Origin: Archangium gephyra
GTDB taxonomy: Bacteria; Myxococcota; Myxococcia; Myxococcales; Myxococcaceae
NCBI GenBank assembly: GCA_003243425.1
Contig: QFQP01000028.1
Coordinates: forward strand, 1-64,000
Reading direction: 5' to 3'
Length of the DNA stretch: 64,000 nt
Shown here piece by piece: positions 38,935-46,155 of this stretch (the first letter of the stretch is position 1; every line of letters starts with the position of its first letter). The notes below the pieces were generated by a model, which was not told the DNA's origin, ran no database searches, and saw only the letters and a program-made list of their open reading frames with translations. Both the position numbers and the translations under genes were made by a program.

Positions 38935-39689
38935 GGCGTAGTGCTCGCGTTCGAAGTGGTGGGCAGGTGATCGAGACCGACGGCGTGGGCCACGGCGTCT
39001 TCAGGTTTTTCGCGCCCCAGCACCTTGCCGTCGGCGAGGCGAATGACCGCGTTCGCGTGGCGCATCACCTTGTGGTCGTGCGTCGAGAAGATGAACGTGG
39101 TGCCCTTCTGCTGATTGAGCTGCTTCATCACGTCGAGAATCGCTTCACCCGTCTCGGAATCGAGGTTCGCGGTGGGCTCGTCAGCGAGCACGATGAGCGG
39201 GTCGGTCACCAGCGCGCGGGCGATGGCGACACGCTGACGCTGGCCGCCCGACAGCTCGTTGGGTCGGTGCTTCATGTGCGACTGAAGGCCGACCTGCTCG
39301 AGCAGACCTTCGACGCGCGCCTTGCGCTCCTTGCTGCTCAGCTTGTTCTGCAGAAGCAGGGGGAACTCCACGTTCTGGTACACCGACAGCACCGACACCA
39401 GGTTGAACGACTGGAAGATGAAGCCGATGGTGTTGAGGCGGAGGTCGGTGAGCTCCCGCTCCGAGAGCTCCGAGGTGTTGCGATCGGCGACCTTCACGAT
39501 GCCGCGCGTGGCGACGTCCACGCAGCCGATGAGGTTGAGCAGCGTGGTCTTGCCCGAGCCCGACGGGCCAGCGATCGAAATGAACTCGCCCTTGTCGACG
39601 GTGAGTGAAACGCCGCGAAGCGCCTGCACGACCGTTGCTCCGAGGCTGTACTCCTTGACCACGTCCTGGATGGTGATGATCGCGCTCAT
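38931..39689 (-). CDS. ABC transporter ATP-binding protein (LolD/MacB type)
   Basis: A 252-residue ATPase. Walker A is GPSGSGKTT (residues 41-49), the signature is L-S-G-G-Q-R-Q-R-V-A, and Walker B is L-I-V-L-A-D-E-P-T. The L-N-L-I-G-C and F-N-L-V wording is typical of ATPases that pair with FtsX/MacB permeases. No permease gene lies next to it, although it is coupled to the LolA-like gene. The 224 bp between its start and 39914 must hold the divergent promoters, and I see no other gene there. Confidence 0.93.
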   Translation of the reverse strand: MSAIITIQDVVKEYSLGATVVQALRGVSLTVDKGEFISIAGPSGSGKTTLLNLIGCVDVATRGIVKVADRNTSELSERELTDLRLNTIGFIFQSFNLVSVLSVYQNVEFPLLLQNKLSSKERKARVEGLLEQVGLQSHMKHRPNELSGGQRQRVAIARALVTDPLIVLADEPTANLDSETGEAILDVMKQLNQQKGTTFIFSTHDHKVMRHANAVIRLADGKVLGREKPEDAVAHAVGLDHLPTTSNASTTP

Positions 39690-39913
39690 GGGTGGCGGCT
39701 TGGTAGCTCACTCGACGCCGCGCGGCACACGGAATCGCGAGTGCGCACATTCGTTGCCGCCGTGCGGTGATTCCTCTACCGTCGCGGCCCTCGAGTCGGG
39801 AGGGCGCGCGTGAACGAAGAGCACAGGGCCGAAAGCGCCGCCACCGGCAATCGACGATCTTCAGTAACACCTCAACTCCAACTGACGTTTCGAACGAAGG
39901 AAATCTGATCGAC

Positions 39914-40195
39914 ATGGCGACCGCCAAGAAGCAGCAGGAAGCGCAGCAGCCCGAAATCTCCTCGCCGAGCTACCCCGCCATCGAGGGCTTCATCGAGACC
40001 AGATCGGCGGCCGATATCGGCGAGACTTTCCAGAACCTCAAGGACCAGTTGGCGACGCTCAAGGGCCCGCGCGCCGAACAGGCCAAAAAGGTCGGCAAGG
40101 CCATCGAACGTACAGAGGAGCTGTTGTCCTACCTGATGCAGGTGAAGGAAAAACTCGAGTCAGATCGCAAGGGTAAGGGCGGGGGTCGCAAGTAA
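39914..40195 (+). CDS. small helical protein at the left end of the T3SS locus
   Basis: A 93-residue cytoplasmic-type protein, starting at ATG 39914 with GAAGGAAA upstream. It has a disordered Gln/Glu-rich start, then two amphipathic helices (about 28-48 and 55-82) joined by K-G-P-R, and a Lys/Gly-rich tail. A helical hairpin of this size is compatible with a needle subunit (SctF) or a small needle chaperone (SctE). I see no sequence signature that proves either. It is included in the locus only by position and orientation. Confidence 0.55.
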   Translation: MATAKKQQEAQQPEISSPSYPAIEGFIETRSAADIGETFQNLKDQLATLKGPRAEQAKKVGKAIERTEELLSYLMQVKEKLESDRKGKGGGRK

Positions 40196-40218
40196 AGAAA
40201 TTGATCAAGGAGCGTCAC

Positions 40219-40246
40219 GCAACTCGCCTTCTCAGCCGGCGATAAC
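40219..40246 (+). promoter_or_regulatory. candidate sigma-28-type promoter, copy 1
   Basis: GCAACT (40219-40224), 15 bp, then CGATAAC (40240-40246). Read as GCAA-N15-GGCGATAA, it matches the spacing of the sigma-28 consensus (TAAA-N15-GCCGATAA) and 7 of 8 bases of its -10 box. The identical bipartite motif with the same spacing recurs at 56711-56738, also before a single Gly/Ala/Ser-rich gene. The locus encodes a sigma-28-like factor at 41850-42620. Confidence 0.6.
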
Positions 40247-40326
40247 TGGATCACTGGGCGCCTCCAACAGGGGTTGGGGGAACGGAACCCGGGCAATTTC
40301 TCGCAGTTCTCTTCTGGAGGATTCAC

Positions 40327-40872
40327 ATGAGCATGAAGATCGATCAGGGCAGCATGATGCCGAGCCGTATCTCGATGAACGTCACGACGCCCAAGCAGAC
40401 CCAGGGCAAGACGTTCGGCGAGTCGATGGCGGGCGGCCTTCAGGCGGCTGGTAATCTCGTGGGTCAGGGCGCGTCGTTGGTCGGCAGCGTGATGCCGGGC
40501 GCCGGAGTTGTTTCGGCGGCGGTCTCGTCGGTCGGCGCGCTGGCGAACAGCGGCGGCGGCGCAGCGGCGGCCTCGTACGCGGCCTCGGGCGTCATCGGTC
40601 TGCAGGGCGGCGGCAACGCGGGCATGTCGGGCACGGGCACCGGCGGTCTGACGGTTGGTAACGCGGGCACGGGCACGAACCTCCTCGCCGGCGCGAACGC
40701 GGGCATCGGTGGCGCGGCGACGAATTCCATCGCCGACATGTCGGCGCAGAACGCGCAGATGTTGAACGTCCAGATCGCGATGCAGCGCGAAAACACGATG
40801 TTCTCGTCGATCTCGAACGTGCTGAAGACCAAGCACGACACGGCGAAGAACTCGGTCGGCAACATCCGCTGA
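40327..40872 (+). CDS. Gly/Ala/Ser-rich protein, candidate type III secreted substrate (copy 1)
   Basis: A 181-residue protein with TGGAGG six bases before its ATG. It has no classical signal peptide. The middle is a long Gly/Ala/Ser/Val-rich, weakly hydrophobic region. The C-terminal 20 residues (162-181) share an ungapped motif I-S-N-V-x-K-x4-T-x-K-x4-N-x-R with the end of the protein at 56791. A C-terminal helix after a disordered body suits rod, needle-tip or translocator-like substrates. It has its own promoter-like motif and terminator, so it is probably expressed alone and strongly. Its exact role is unknown. Confidence 0.65.
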   Translation: MSMKIDQGSMMPSRISMNVTTPKQTQGKTFGESMAGGLQAAGNLVGQGASLVGSVMPGAGVVSAAVSSVGALANSGGGAAAASYAASGVIGLQGGGNAGMSGTGTGGLTVGNAGTGTNLLAGANAGIGGAATNSIADMSAQNAQMLNVQIAMQRENTMFSSISNVLKTKHDTAKNSVGNIR

Positions 40873-40902
40873 TTCGCTGAACTCACAGTTTCACCCATCG
40901 GA

Positions 40903-40932
40903 GGGCGGCCCAGGTGGCCGCCCTTCGTGTTA
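40903..40932 (+). terminator. rho-independent terminator
   Basis: GGGCGGCC (40903-40910) pairs perfectly with GGCCGCCC (40916-40923) around a 5-nt loop and is followed by TTCGTGTT. It lies 30 bp after the stop of the Gly/Ala/Ser-rich gene and makes that gene a monocistronic unit. Confidence 0.75.
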
Positions 40933-40979
40933 GTGTCGCCTGAGCAATCTCAATCGCAGCGCGAAAGGAAGACGGGCTC

Positions 40980-41426
40980 ATGACGGAAGCAAAGTCAGAC
41001 ATCGCCGGCAGTCTGGTGCCGATGAGCAAGCAGCAGGCGATGCTGATGCTGGAGTCGGCGTACCTGTGGATGGACCTGGGCAAGTTCGACAATGCCCGTG
41101 AACTACTGGGTGGCGCGTCGGTGCTGATGCCCAGGAGCGAAGTGCCGCAGATCGCGCTCGGTACCCTCGAGTTCAATCAGGGCAACCACGACAAGGCGTT
41201 GCAGGTGTTCCGTCGCGCGCAGCAGTTGGCTCCCAAGGCGTCGCTCCCCCGCGCGCACTGCGGCGAGACGCTGTTGTTCATGGGCAAGGTCAATGAAGCG
41301 ATGAAGGAACTCAAGTCGGCGCTCGACCTCGAGCCCGGGAGCGACGGCGCGAAGTTCGCCGAGGCGCTCATCGCGGCGAAAGAAGCGGGTGCACTTCCTC
41401 CACCCAACAAGCAGGCCAAGAAGTAA
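40980..41426 (+). CDS. TPR protein, candidate T3SS chaperone
   Basis: A 148-residue cytoplasmic protein made of about three TPR units (ALGTLEFNQGNHDKALQVFR and its neighbours), the size of the small TPR chaperones of type III systems (SctG or SycD class). It has no signal peptide. It follows the candidate substrate gene at 40327 and starts a new cluster with the genes at 41442 and 41850. A role in holding an unfolded substrate before export is likely but inferred from size, repeats and position. Confidence 0.7.
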   Translation: MTEAKSDIAGSLVPMSKQQAMLMLESAYLWMDLGKFDNARELLGGASVLMPRSEVPQIALGTLEFNQGNHDKALQVFRRAQQLAPKASLPRAHCGETLLFMGKVNEAMKELKSALDLEPGSDGAKFAEALIAAKEAGALPPPNKQAKK

Positions 41427-41441
41427 CTTCAAGGAGTCGCA

Positions 41442-41840
41442 ATGTCCGTCAGAGGCGTCGGTCGAGGAGGCAAAGCCGGAGGAGCGCGAGGCGCTTCGGG
41501 CGCTGGTGCGGCCTCCAAGGCCGGCGGCGCTTTCGGAGCCAAAGTCGACAAGGCCGAGTCGCTCGTCGGTCCGAGCGGTGCGGCTGGCTCGAGCAACGTC
41601 GGCAACGTCGGGCCGACTGATCCGGTCACCGCTCAGGCGATGGACCTCGTTCGCCAACTGAAGTCCGGCGAGCTGAAGAGCCGCGACGAGGCCACAAAGG
41701 CGCTGGTGGCTGACATTCTTCGCGAGAAGATCAACACGCAGTCCAAGAAGCTGACCGACAAGATCTTCGAGCAGTTGAAGGAAGATCCGCGACTCACTCA
41801 GACCCTCGAGCGGCTCTGGAGCCGCGCCGAGGAGGAGTAA
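41442..41840 (+). CDS. small protein with FlgM-like segment, candidate anti-sigma factor
   Basis: A 132-residue protein. The first 60 residues are Gly/Ala/Ser-rich and disordered. The second half is helical and contains V-R-Q-L-K-S-G-E-L-K-S-R-D-E-A-T-K-A-L-V-A-D-I-L, written here residue by residue. That pattern resembles the FlgM core (I-x-x-G-x-Y-x-V/I-D-x-x-x-I-A-x-x-L). It sits 9 bp before the sigma-28-like gene. In flagellar systems FlgM holds sigma-28 and is itself exported through the type III gate. The anti-sigma role here is inference. A rod or substrate role is the alternative. Confidence 0.5.
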   Translation: MSVRGVGRGGKAGGARGASGAGAASKAGGAFGAKVDKAESLVGPSGAAGSSNVGNVGPTDPVTAQAMDLVRQLKSGELKSRDEATKALVADILREKINTQSKKLTDKIFEQLKEDPRLTQTLERLWSRAEEE

Positions 41841-41849
41841 GGGGCTCGC

Positions 41850-42620
41850 GTGGCGCTCGGCGAGACCAAACCGCAGATCCTCGAGAAGTACGGGCCCTAC
41901 GTGCGCTCGTTGGCGGCACAGGTGCGCAAGCAGTTCAACTCGCAGTTCGAGATGGATGAACTCATCGCCTGGGGTCAGATCGGGCTGCTGGAAGCGGCCG
42001 ATCGTTTCGATGCGCGCGTCGGCGCGAACTTCCTGACGTTCGCGCACTACCGCATCAAGGGCGCGATCTACGACGGTCTGCGCAAAATGGGCGTGTTGAA
42101 GGGCGGCGCTGCGGCTTCGGAGCGCGCCAACGCCTACATGACCAACCTGTCCGACCGTGGTGGCGGCGGCACCTCGGTCGACGACGACGTTCGTGAGATC
42201 AGCAATGCCGTCACCGGCCTCGCGATGGTGTTCGCGACGTCGCTCGAAGGTACCGAAGGTTTACAAGTCACCGACGAACAGTTGCCCGCCGATGAGCGTA
42301 TTCAGCTCGAACAGATGCGGCGTCGGGTTCGTGCAGCCATCGAGAAGCTCCCGGAAAAAGAGCGAAAGCTTCTGCAGGGTTATTACTTTCAGAACAAGAC
42401 GCTGGAAGAGGCCGGAGCGGAGATCGGTCAGTCCAAGAGCTGGGCCAGCCGACTCCATGCCCGTGCCGTTGAAACCCTGAAGCAACTCCTCGAAGAAGAC
42501 GACGATAACAGTTCAGACCAGCAGCGGAGGAACGACCATGGCCGGACCACTGGCAGGAATTTCGGCAGCTCAGATCGCACAGCAGAAGCTGCCCGACCAG
42601 GCCGCACAGCAGGCCAATAA
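41850..42620 (+). CDS. sigma-28 (FliA/WhiG)-type RNA polymerase sigma factor of the T3SS locus
   Basis: A 256-residue sigma factor starting at GTG 41850, with AGGAGGAG inside the end of the previous gene. Region 2 reads DELIAWGQIGLLEAADRFDA, then F-L-T-F-A-H-Y-R-I-K-G-A-I-Y-D-G-L-R-K, the FliA pattern. Region 4 has LPEKERKLLQGYYFQNKTLE and S-K-S-W-A-S-R-L-H-A-R-A. The last 28 residues run 83 bp into the sctI gene and look unstructured. It is the obvious candidate for driving the GCAACT-N15-CGATAAC promoters at 40219 and 56711. Confidence 0.88.
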   Translation: MALGETKPQILEKYGPYVRSLAAQVRKQFNSQFEMDELIAWGQIGLLEAADRFDARVGANFLTFAHYRIKGAIYDGLRKMGVLKGGAAASERANAYMTNLSDRGGGGTSVDDDVREISNAVTGLAMVFATSLEGTEGLQVTDEQLPADERIQLEQMRRRVRAAIEKLPEKERKLLQGYYFQNKTLEEAGAEIGQSKSWASRLHARAVETLKQLLEEDDDNSSDQQRRNDHGRTTGRNFGSSDRTAEAARPGRTAGQ

Positions 42621-43065
42621 GACTGGCGCGAGCAAGTTCGACCAGTCGATGAAGTCGCAGGGCGCGGGTCAGGTCGACAAGACCTCCCACGTTCAGCACG
42701 CCCAGAACGTTCAGAAGATCGATCAGGCAAAGCAGATCGATCAGGTCGCCAAGACGAACAAGGCCGACCTCAACAAGCTCGACAAGAACGTCACCGGCAA
42801 GGGCATGGACCCGGTGACCCAGAAGGCCGAGGTCGGCAAGTCGAGCTCAATGGTCATGTCGATGATGTCGAACCTCGAGAAGGGCGGCGCGAACATCGAC
42901 AAGCTCATCAACGGCGGCATCTCGGGTGCCAAGCCGATGTCGAACCAGGAACTGCTCCAGATGCAGGCCGGCATGTACAAGTACACGCAGGAGCTCGACC
43001 TCTGCTCGAAGGTCGTCGAGAAGGCGACGTCGGGTCTGAAGGACACGCTCAAGACCAACGTCTGA
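42538..43065 (+). CDS. sctI: SctI/YscI-like inner rod protein
   Basis: A 175-residue protein with GGAGG before the ATG, overlapping the sigma gene's 3' end by 83 bp. The N-terminal two thirds are Gln/Lys/Asp-rich and probably disordered. The C-terminal 40 residues read E-L-L-Q-M-Q-A, Y-K-Y-T-Q-E-L, S-K-V-V-E-K-A-T-S-G-L, then L-K-T. That is the signature of the SctI family, whose C-terminal helix builds the inner rod between export gate and needle. It is longer than the usual 100-145 residues. A strong terminator follows. The family call rests on the C-terminal motif. Confidence 0.7.
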   Translation: MAGPLAGISAAQIAQQKLPDQAAQQANKTGASKFDQSMKSQGAGQVDKTSHVQHAQNVQKIDQAKQIDQVAKTNKADLNKLDKNVTGKGMDPVTQKAEVGKSSSMVMSMMSNLEKGGANIDKLINGGISGAKPMSNQELLQMQAGMYKYTQELDLCSKVVEKATSGLKDTLKTNV

Positions 43066-43093
43066 GCAGCTGCGACACCTGTCGCTCCCAGGA

Positions 43094-43123
43094 GGCGGTC
43101 CCAGAGTTGGGGCCGCCTTTTTT
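43094..43123 (+). terminator. rho-independent terminator after sctI
   Basis: GGCGGTCCC (43094-43102) and GGGGCCGCC (43109-43117) form a 9-bp stem with one G-T pair and a 6-nt loop, followed by six T (43118-43123). It separates the sigma/sctI cluster from the sctJ operon. Confidence 0.9.
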
Positions 43124-43150
43124 CGTTTCCGTAGTATGGTCGCGCACCTC

Positions 43151-43948
43151 ATGAGCCGGTACTTCCGCTCCGCGATCTTCGTCTTCACCGCTCTCGTCGT
43201 GTCTGGTTGCTCGGTCAACCTGCAGCACGACCTCACTGAAGATGACGCCAATGACATCTACGTTCTCCTTCAGAAGAAGGGCATCGACGCCACCAAGCTG
43301 AAGGAGGGCGAAGGCAAAGAAGCCCGCTACGTCATTTCGGTGCCGAAGGCCGACGTCGCCACCGCGGCTCAGTTGCTGCGTGAGCACTCGCTGCCACGCC
43401 CCAAGTCTGACGGCCTCGCCATCTTCAAGATGACCAAGGGCATGATTCCCACGCAGACCGAGGAGCGCGCGATGTTCATCGAGGCGCTCGGTGGCGAAGT
43501 CAGCAATGCGCTCAATCGCATTCCCGGCGTGCTCGAAGCGCGCACCATCGTCATGATTCCCGAGGTCAACGACCTCACGCAACCCGACAAGAAGCCGCAG
43601 CCGTCCGCGTCGGTGCTCATCAAGTACATGGCGCCGGAAGGCAAGGCACCGGTGGCCATCGAAGACGTCCAGGGGTTCGTCGCCAACGCCGTTCCCGAAC
43701 TCAAGCGCGAGAACGTGAAGGTGATGATGACCGAAGCGAAGTTCGTCACCGAGGTCAGCGAAGAGCCGCGCACGCAGCGCATCTTCGGCATCGAAGTGGG
43801 CAAGACGAGCGCCGGTGCGTTCAAGGCATTGATCGGCGTGTTCGCCTTGCTCTTCATCGTGATGGCGGGTGCGACGGCGTTCCTCCTCTTGCGTAAACCG
43901 GCTCCGACGCGTGGCACGTCGACCCGCGTGAAGGCTCAGGAAGGCTGA
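43151..43948 (+). CDS. sctJ: SctJ inner-membrane ring lipoprotein (YscJ/PrgK/EscJ family)
   Basis: A 265-residue lipoprotein with the lipobox V-V-S-G-C (Cys20). Two ring-building domains follow: ANDIYVLLQKKGIDATKL, then R-A-M-F-I-E-A-L-G-G-E-V-S-N-A-L-N-R-I-P-G-V with A-S-V-L-I-K-Y. A C-terminal transmembrane helix lies at about 228-250. This is the short, non-flagellar SctJ form; FliF is about 550 residues. It forms the periplasmic face of the basal body ring. It is the first gene of the core operon, and the ATG at 43151 is preferred because it starts the signal peptide. An upstream ATG at 43136 is possible. Confidence 0.93.
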   Translation: MSRYFRSAIFVFTALVVSGCSVNLQHDLTEDDANDIYVLLQKKGIDATKLKEGEGKEARYVISVPKADVATAAQLLREHSLPRPKSDGLAIFKMTKGMIPTQTEERAMFIEALGGEVSNALNRIPGVLEARTIVMIPEVNDLTQPDKKPQPSASVLIKYMAPEGKAPVAIEDVQGFVANAVPELKRENVKVMMTEAKFVTEVSEEPRTQRIFGIEVGKTSAGAFKALIGVFALLFIVMAGATAFLLLRKPAPTRGTSTRVKAQEG

Positions 43949-43971
43949 TCGCCTTCTCGAGTTGGTGACCT

Positions 43972-45417
43972 GTGGAGCAGTTCTTCACCTCGCTCTCGAA
44001 GCGCCAGACGATGCTGTTGCTGACGTCGCTGGCCTTCGGTGGGTCGGAGGCCGTCGAGGCGTACGAGCATCTCGACCCCGCCGAAGAGGAACTGCTCAAG
44101 CATCGCGCCGAAGGTCTCCGGCAGATTCCTCGGGACAAGCGCATTCCCCTGCTGGTGCAGGAGATCAAGCGCATCGTCACCCAGCGGCGTCGGCAACTCG
44201 CGAGCGCCGAGCCGAAGCGGCTGGCGGCGCTGCTGAAGAACGAGCGCAGCGCGATGGTGGAAGTGGTGCTCAACGCGTTGCCCGCCGACCTCGCCGCCGC
44301 CGTGCGCGCCGAAATGGGCAACCCGCCGGCGGTGAAGTTGCTCCGCGACGTGAAGCCCGAAGTGCTCTCGATCGTTCGTTGGAAGATCGAAGACTCGCTG
44401 CGCGCTGGCGTCGCGCAGGTGGGCAGTTTCCGTTTCACCGACGTGATGACGCTGCAGCAGCGCGAGCTCCTCGCGGTCGCCGATCGCATGGGGGCGCGCG
44501 TGCTGGCCACCGCGGTGGCGGGCCTGGGCGACGAGATGCCCGCGTTCCTCGCGAAGTTGCCGCCCGACCAGCGCGTGCTCGCATCGAAGGCTGCCGAAGC
44601 CGGGGCCGCGCGTCGGCTCACCGAGAAAGACGCCAGGCTGGTGCTCGACATGCATGGTGCGCTCGAGAACCCGTCGCTCGGCATGCGCAGCGCGGGTGCT
44701 CAGCGCATCATGCGCGCCGCGCTCGCCCAGTCGCCCGAGTTCGCGAAGACCTTCGCGGAGCGCCATCAGGGCGATCTCGGCAAGTTGCTCGTGCGCTGGT
44801 TCCGGGAAGAGAAGGGCAAACCGGTGAAGGGCGACGGTGGTCGAATGGACATCGTCGAGCAGCTCGAGCGGCTCGCGCAAAAAGGTGTCGTCGATCGGCC
44901 GATGCGGCTGCCCCCTCCAGTGAAGCCTCCGCCCGTGTTGCAGCCCGTTCCCGTGGCGCCACCCGCGCCGCCATCACGGCGTACATCTCCCTCGGACCCA
45001 CACTCGAAGGTGCTGGTCTCGCCGCCGGCTCGTCGGCCCACGGGCGCAATTCCTCCGCAGCCGCCCGCGCAGCAGCAACCGCGCTCACCGCCGCGAGCGC
45101 CCGCCGCGCCGAGTTCGCCTCGGCGCGATCCGATCGCCGCGCGTGAGGCACGTCGCGCTGGCGTCGCTGCGTCGCGACCGGCGCTCGCCGCCAACCCGCT
45201 CGATTCGCAGGCGCGCCAGCGCGTGCTTCGTGACGGTAAGCCACTCGAACGCAACGACGCGCTCGAGACCCGACCTCCACAGCGCAGCAGCACGTCTCCG
45301 GTTCAGGCCATTCCGAAGAGGAAGGACCCGTCGGCGAATCGCAACTCGCAGACCAACCCCAGCCGATCGCCGGTGGTCAAGGGCCCCGGGCGTGGACCGA
45401 ACGGCGGTTCGCGTTAA
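43972..45417 (+). CDS. FliG-like protein in the SctK/FliG position
   Basis: A 481-residue cytoplasmic protein starting at GTG 43972. Residues 1-70 resemble FliG-N (M-L-L-L-T-S-L-A-F-G-G-S-E-A-V-E, then A-Y-E-H-L-D-P-A-E-E). Residues about 145-260 resemble the FliG middle/C domains: F-R-F-T-D-V-M-T-L, then R-E-L-L-A-V-A-D-R-M, L-A-T-A-V-A-G-L, and L-P-P-D-Q-R. A Pro/Arg-rich tail follows (about 315-481). The gene lies between sctJ and sctL, where flagella have fliG and NF-T3SSs have sctK. It probably docks the cytoplasmic sorting platform to the ring. Similarity is by eye only. Confidence 0.6.
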   Translation: MEQFFTSLSKRQTMLLLTSLAFGGSEAVEAYEHLDPAEEELLKHRAEGLRQIPRDKRIPLLVQEIKRIVTQRRRQLASAEPKRLAALLKNERSAMVEVVLNALPADLAAAVRAEMGNPPAVKLLRDVKPEVLSIVRWKIEDSLRAGVAQVGSFRFTDVMTLQQRELLAVADRMGARVLATAVAGLGDEMPAFLAKLPPDQRVLASKAAEAGAARRLTEKDARLVLDMHGALENPSLGMRSAGAQRIMRAALAQSPEFAKTFAERHQGDLGKLLVRWFREEKGKPVKGDGGRMDIVEQLERLAQKGVVDRPMRLPPPVKPPPVLQPVPVAPPAPPSRRTSPSDPHSKVLVSPPARRPTGAIPPQPPAQQQPRSPPRAPAAPSSPRRDPIAAREARRAGVAASRPALAANPLDSQARQRVLRDGKPLERNDALETRPPQRSSTSPVQAIPKRKDPSANRNSQTNPSRSPVVKGPGRGPNGGSR

Positions 45418-45429
45418 ACTTCGCGCACG

Positions 45430-46155
45430 ATGGACGACGGTTCGCGCGATGAAAGAAGGCCGGTAGTCAGTGGGTCTTCTCGAGTGATTGGCAAGGTCAT
45501 CAAGGGTGGCGACGGTGCCACCGAGCTCCCGCTTCAGGAGAAGCCCGCGTTGCCACCGCCTCCGCGCCGTCCAGGTGTTCTCAACGCCGAGGAGTACGAA
45601 GCGAAAACCGTGGCCAAGCAGATCATCGCTGACGCGCAGGCCCGCGCCGAAGAGATCAAGGCCGAGGCGCTGCGCTTCAAGGAAGAGGTGTTCGCGAAGG
45701 CGCGCGAAGAGGCGAAGGCCGACGTTCAGGCGCGCGCCGCTGAAGAGATCGCGCGCGCGAAGTTGCAGGCAGGTCAGGTGCTCGCCGACAGCGAGAAGGA
45801 CCTGCTCGAACTTGCCCTGAAGATCGCGGCGAAGATCCTCGGCCGCGATCTCGAGCGTGAACCGGACCTGGTGATGGAGATCGTCGCCAACTGCACCGAG
45901 GCGGCGCGCAGCGCGAAGGCGATGATCATCAAGGTGCACCCGGAAGACGGGAAGATCCTGCGCGAGAAGAAGCCGCGCTTCATGGAGCTCGTCGGTCGCC
46001 AGCTCGACATCTCGGTTCGTGACGACGCGGAAGTCGAACGCGGCGGCTGCATCATTCAGACGGAATACGGCACCATCGACGGCTTGATCCGCACCCAGTT
46101 CGACATGCTTCGCAACGTGCTGACGCCGACCGAAGTGAAGAAGGAAGTGAAGTAG
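45430..46155 (+). CDS. sctL: SctL/FliH stator protein of the export ATPase
   Basis: A 241-residue cytoplasmic protein. A Pro-rich start is followed by a long Ala/Glu coiled coil (about 55-120, with V-A-K-Q-I-I-A-D-A-Q-A-R-A-E). The C-terminal FliH/SctL domain has L-A-L-K-I-A-A-K-I-L-G-R and E-V-E-R-G-G-C-I-I-Q-T-E-Y-G-T-I-D, the conserved closing motif. SctL dimers bind and regulate the SctN ATPase and link it to SctQ. The stop is directly followed by the GTG of sctN, which implies translational coupling. Confidence 0.93.
   Translation: MDDGSRDERRPVVSGSSRVIGKVIKGGDGATELPLQEKPALPPPPRRPGVLNAEEYEAKTVAKQIIADAQARAEEIKAEALRFKEEVFAKAREEAKADVQARAAEEIARAKLQAGQVLADSEKDLLELALKIAAKILGRDLEREPDLVMEIVANCTEAARSAKAMIIKVHPEDGKILREKKPRFMELVGRQLDISVRDDAEVERGGCIIQTEYGTIDGLIRTQFDMLRNVLTPTEVKKEVK

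Noticed and set aside
43940..43956. Small hairpin GAAGGC/GCCTTC over the sctJ stop as a terminator
   Set aside because: The stem is only 6 bp and no T-run follows. The next gene starts 23 bp after the stop, so termination is unlikely.
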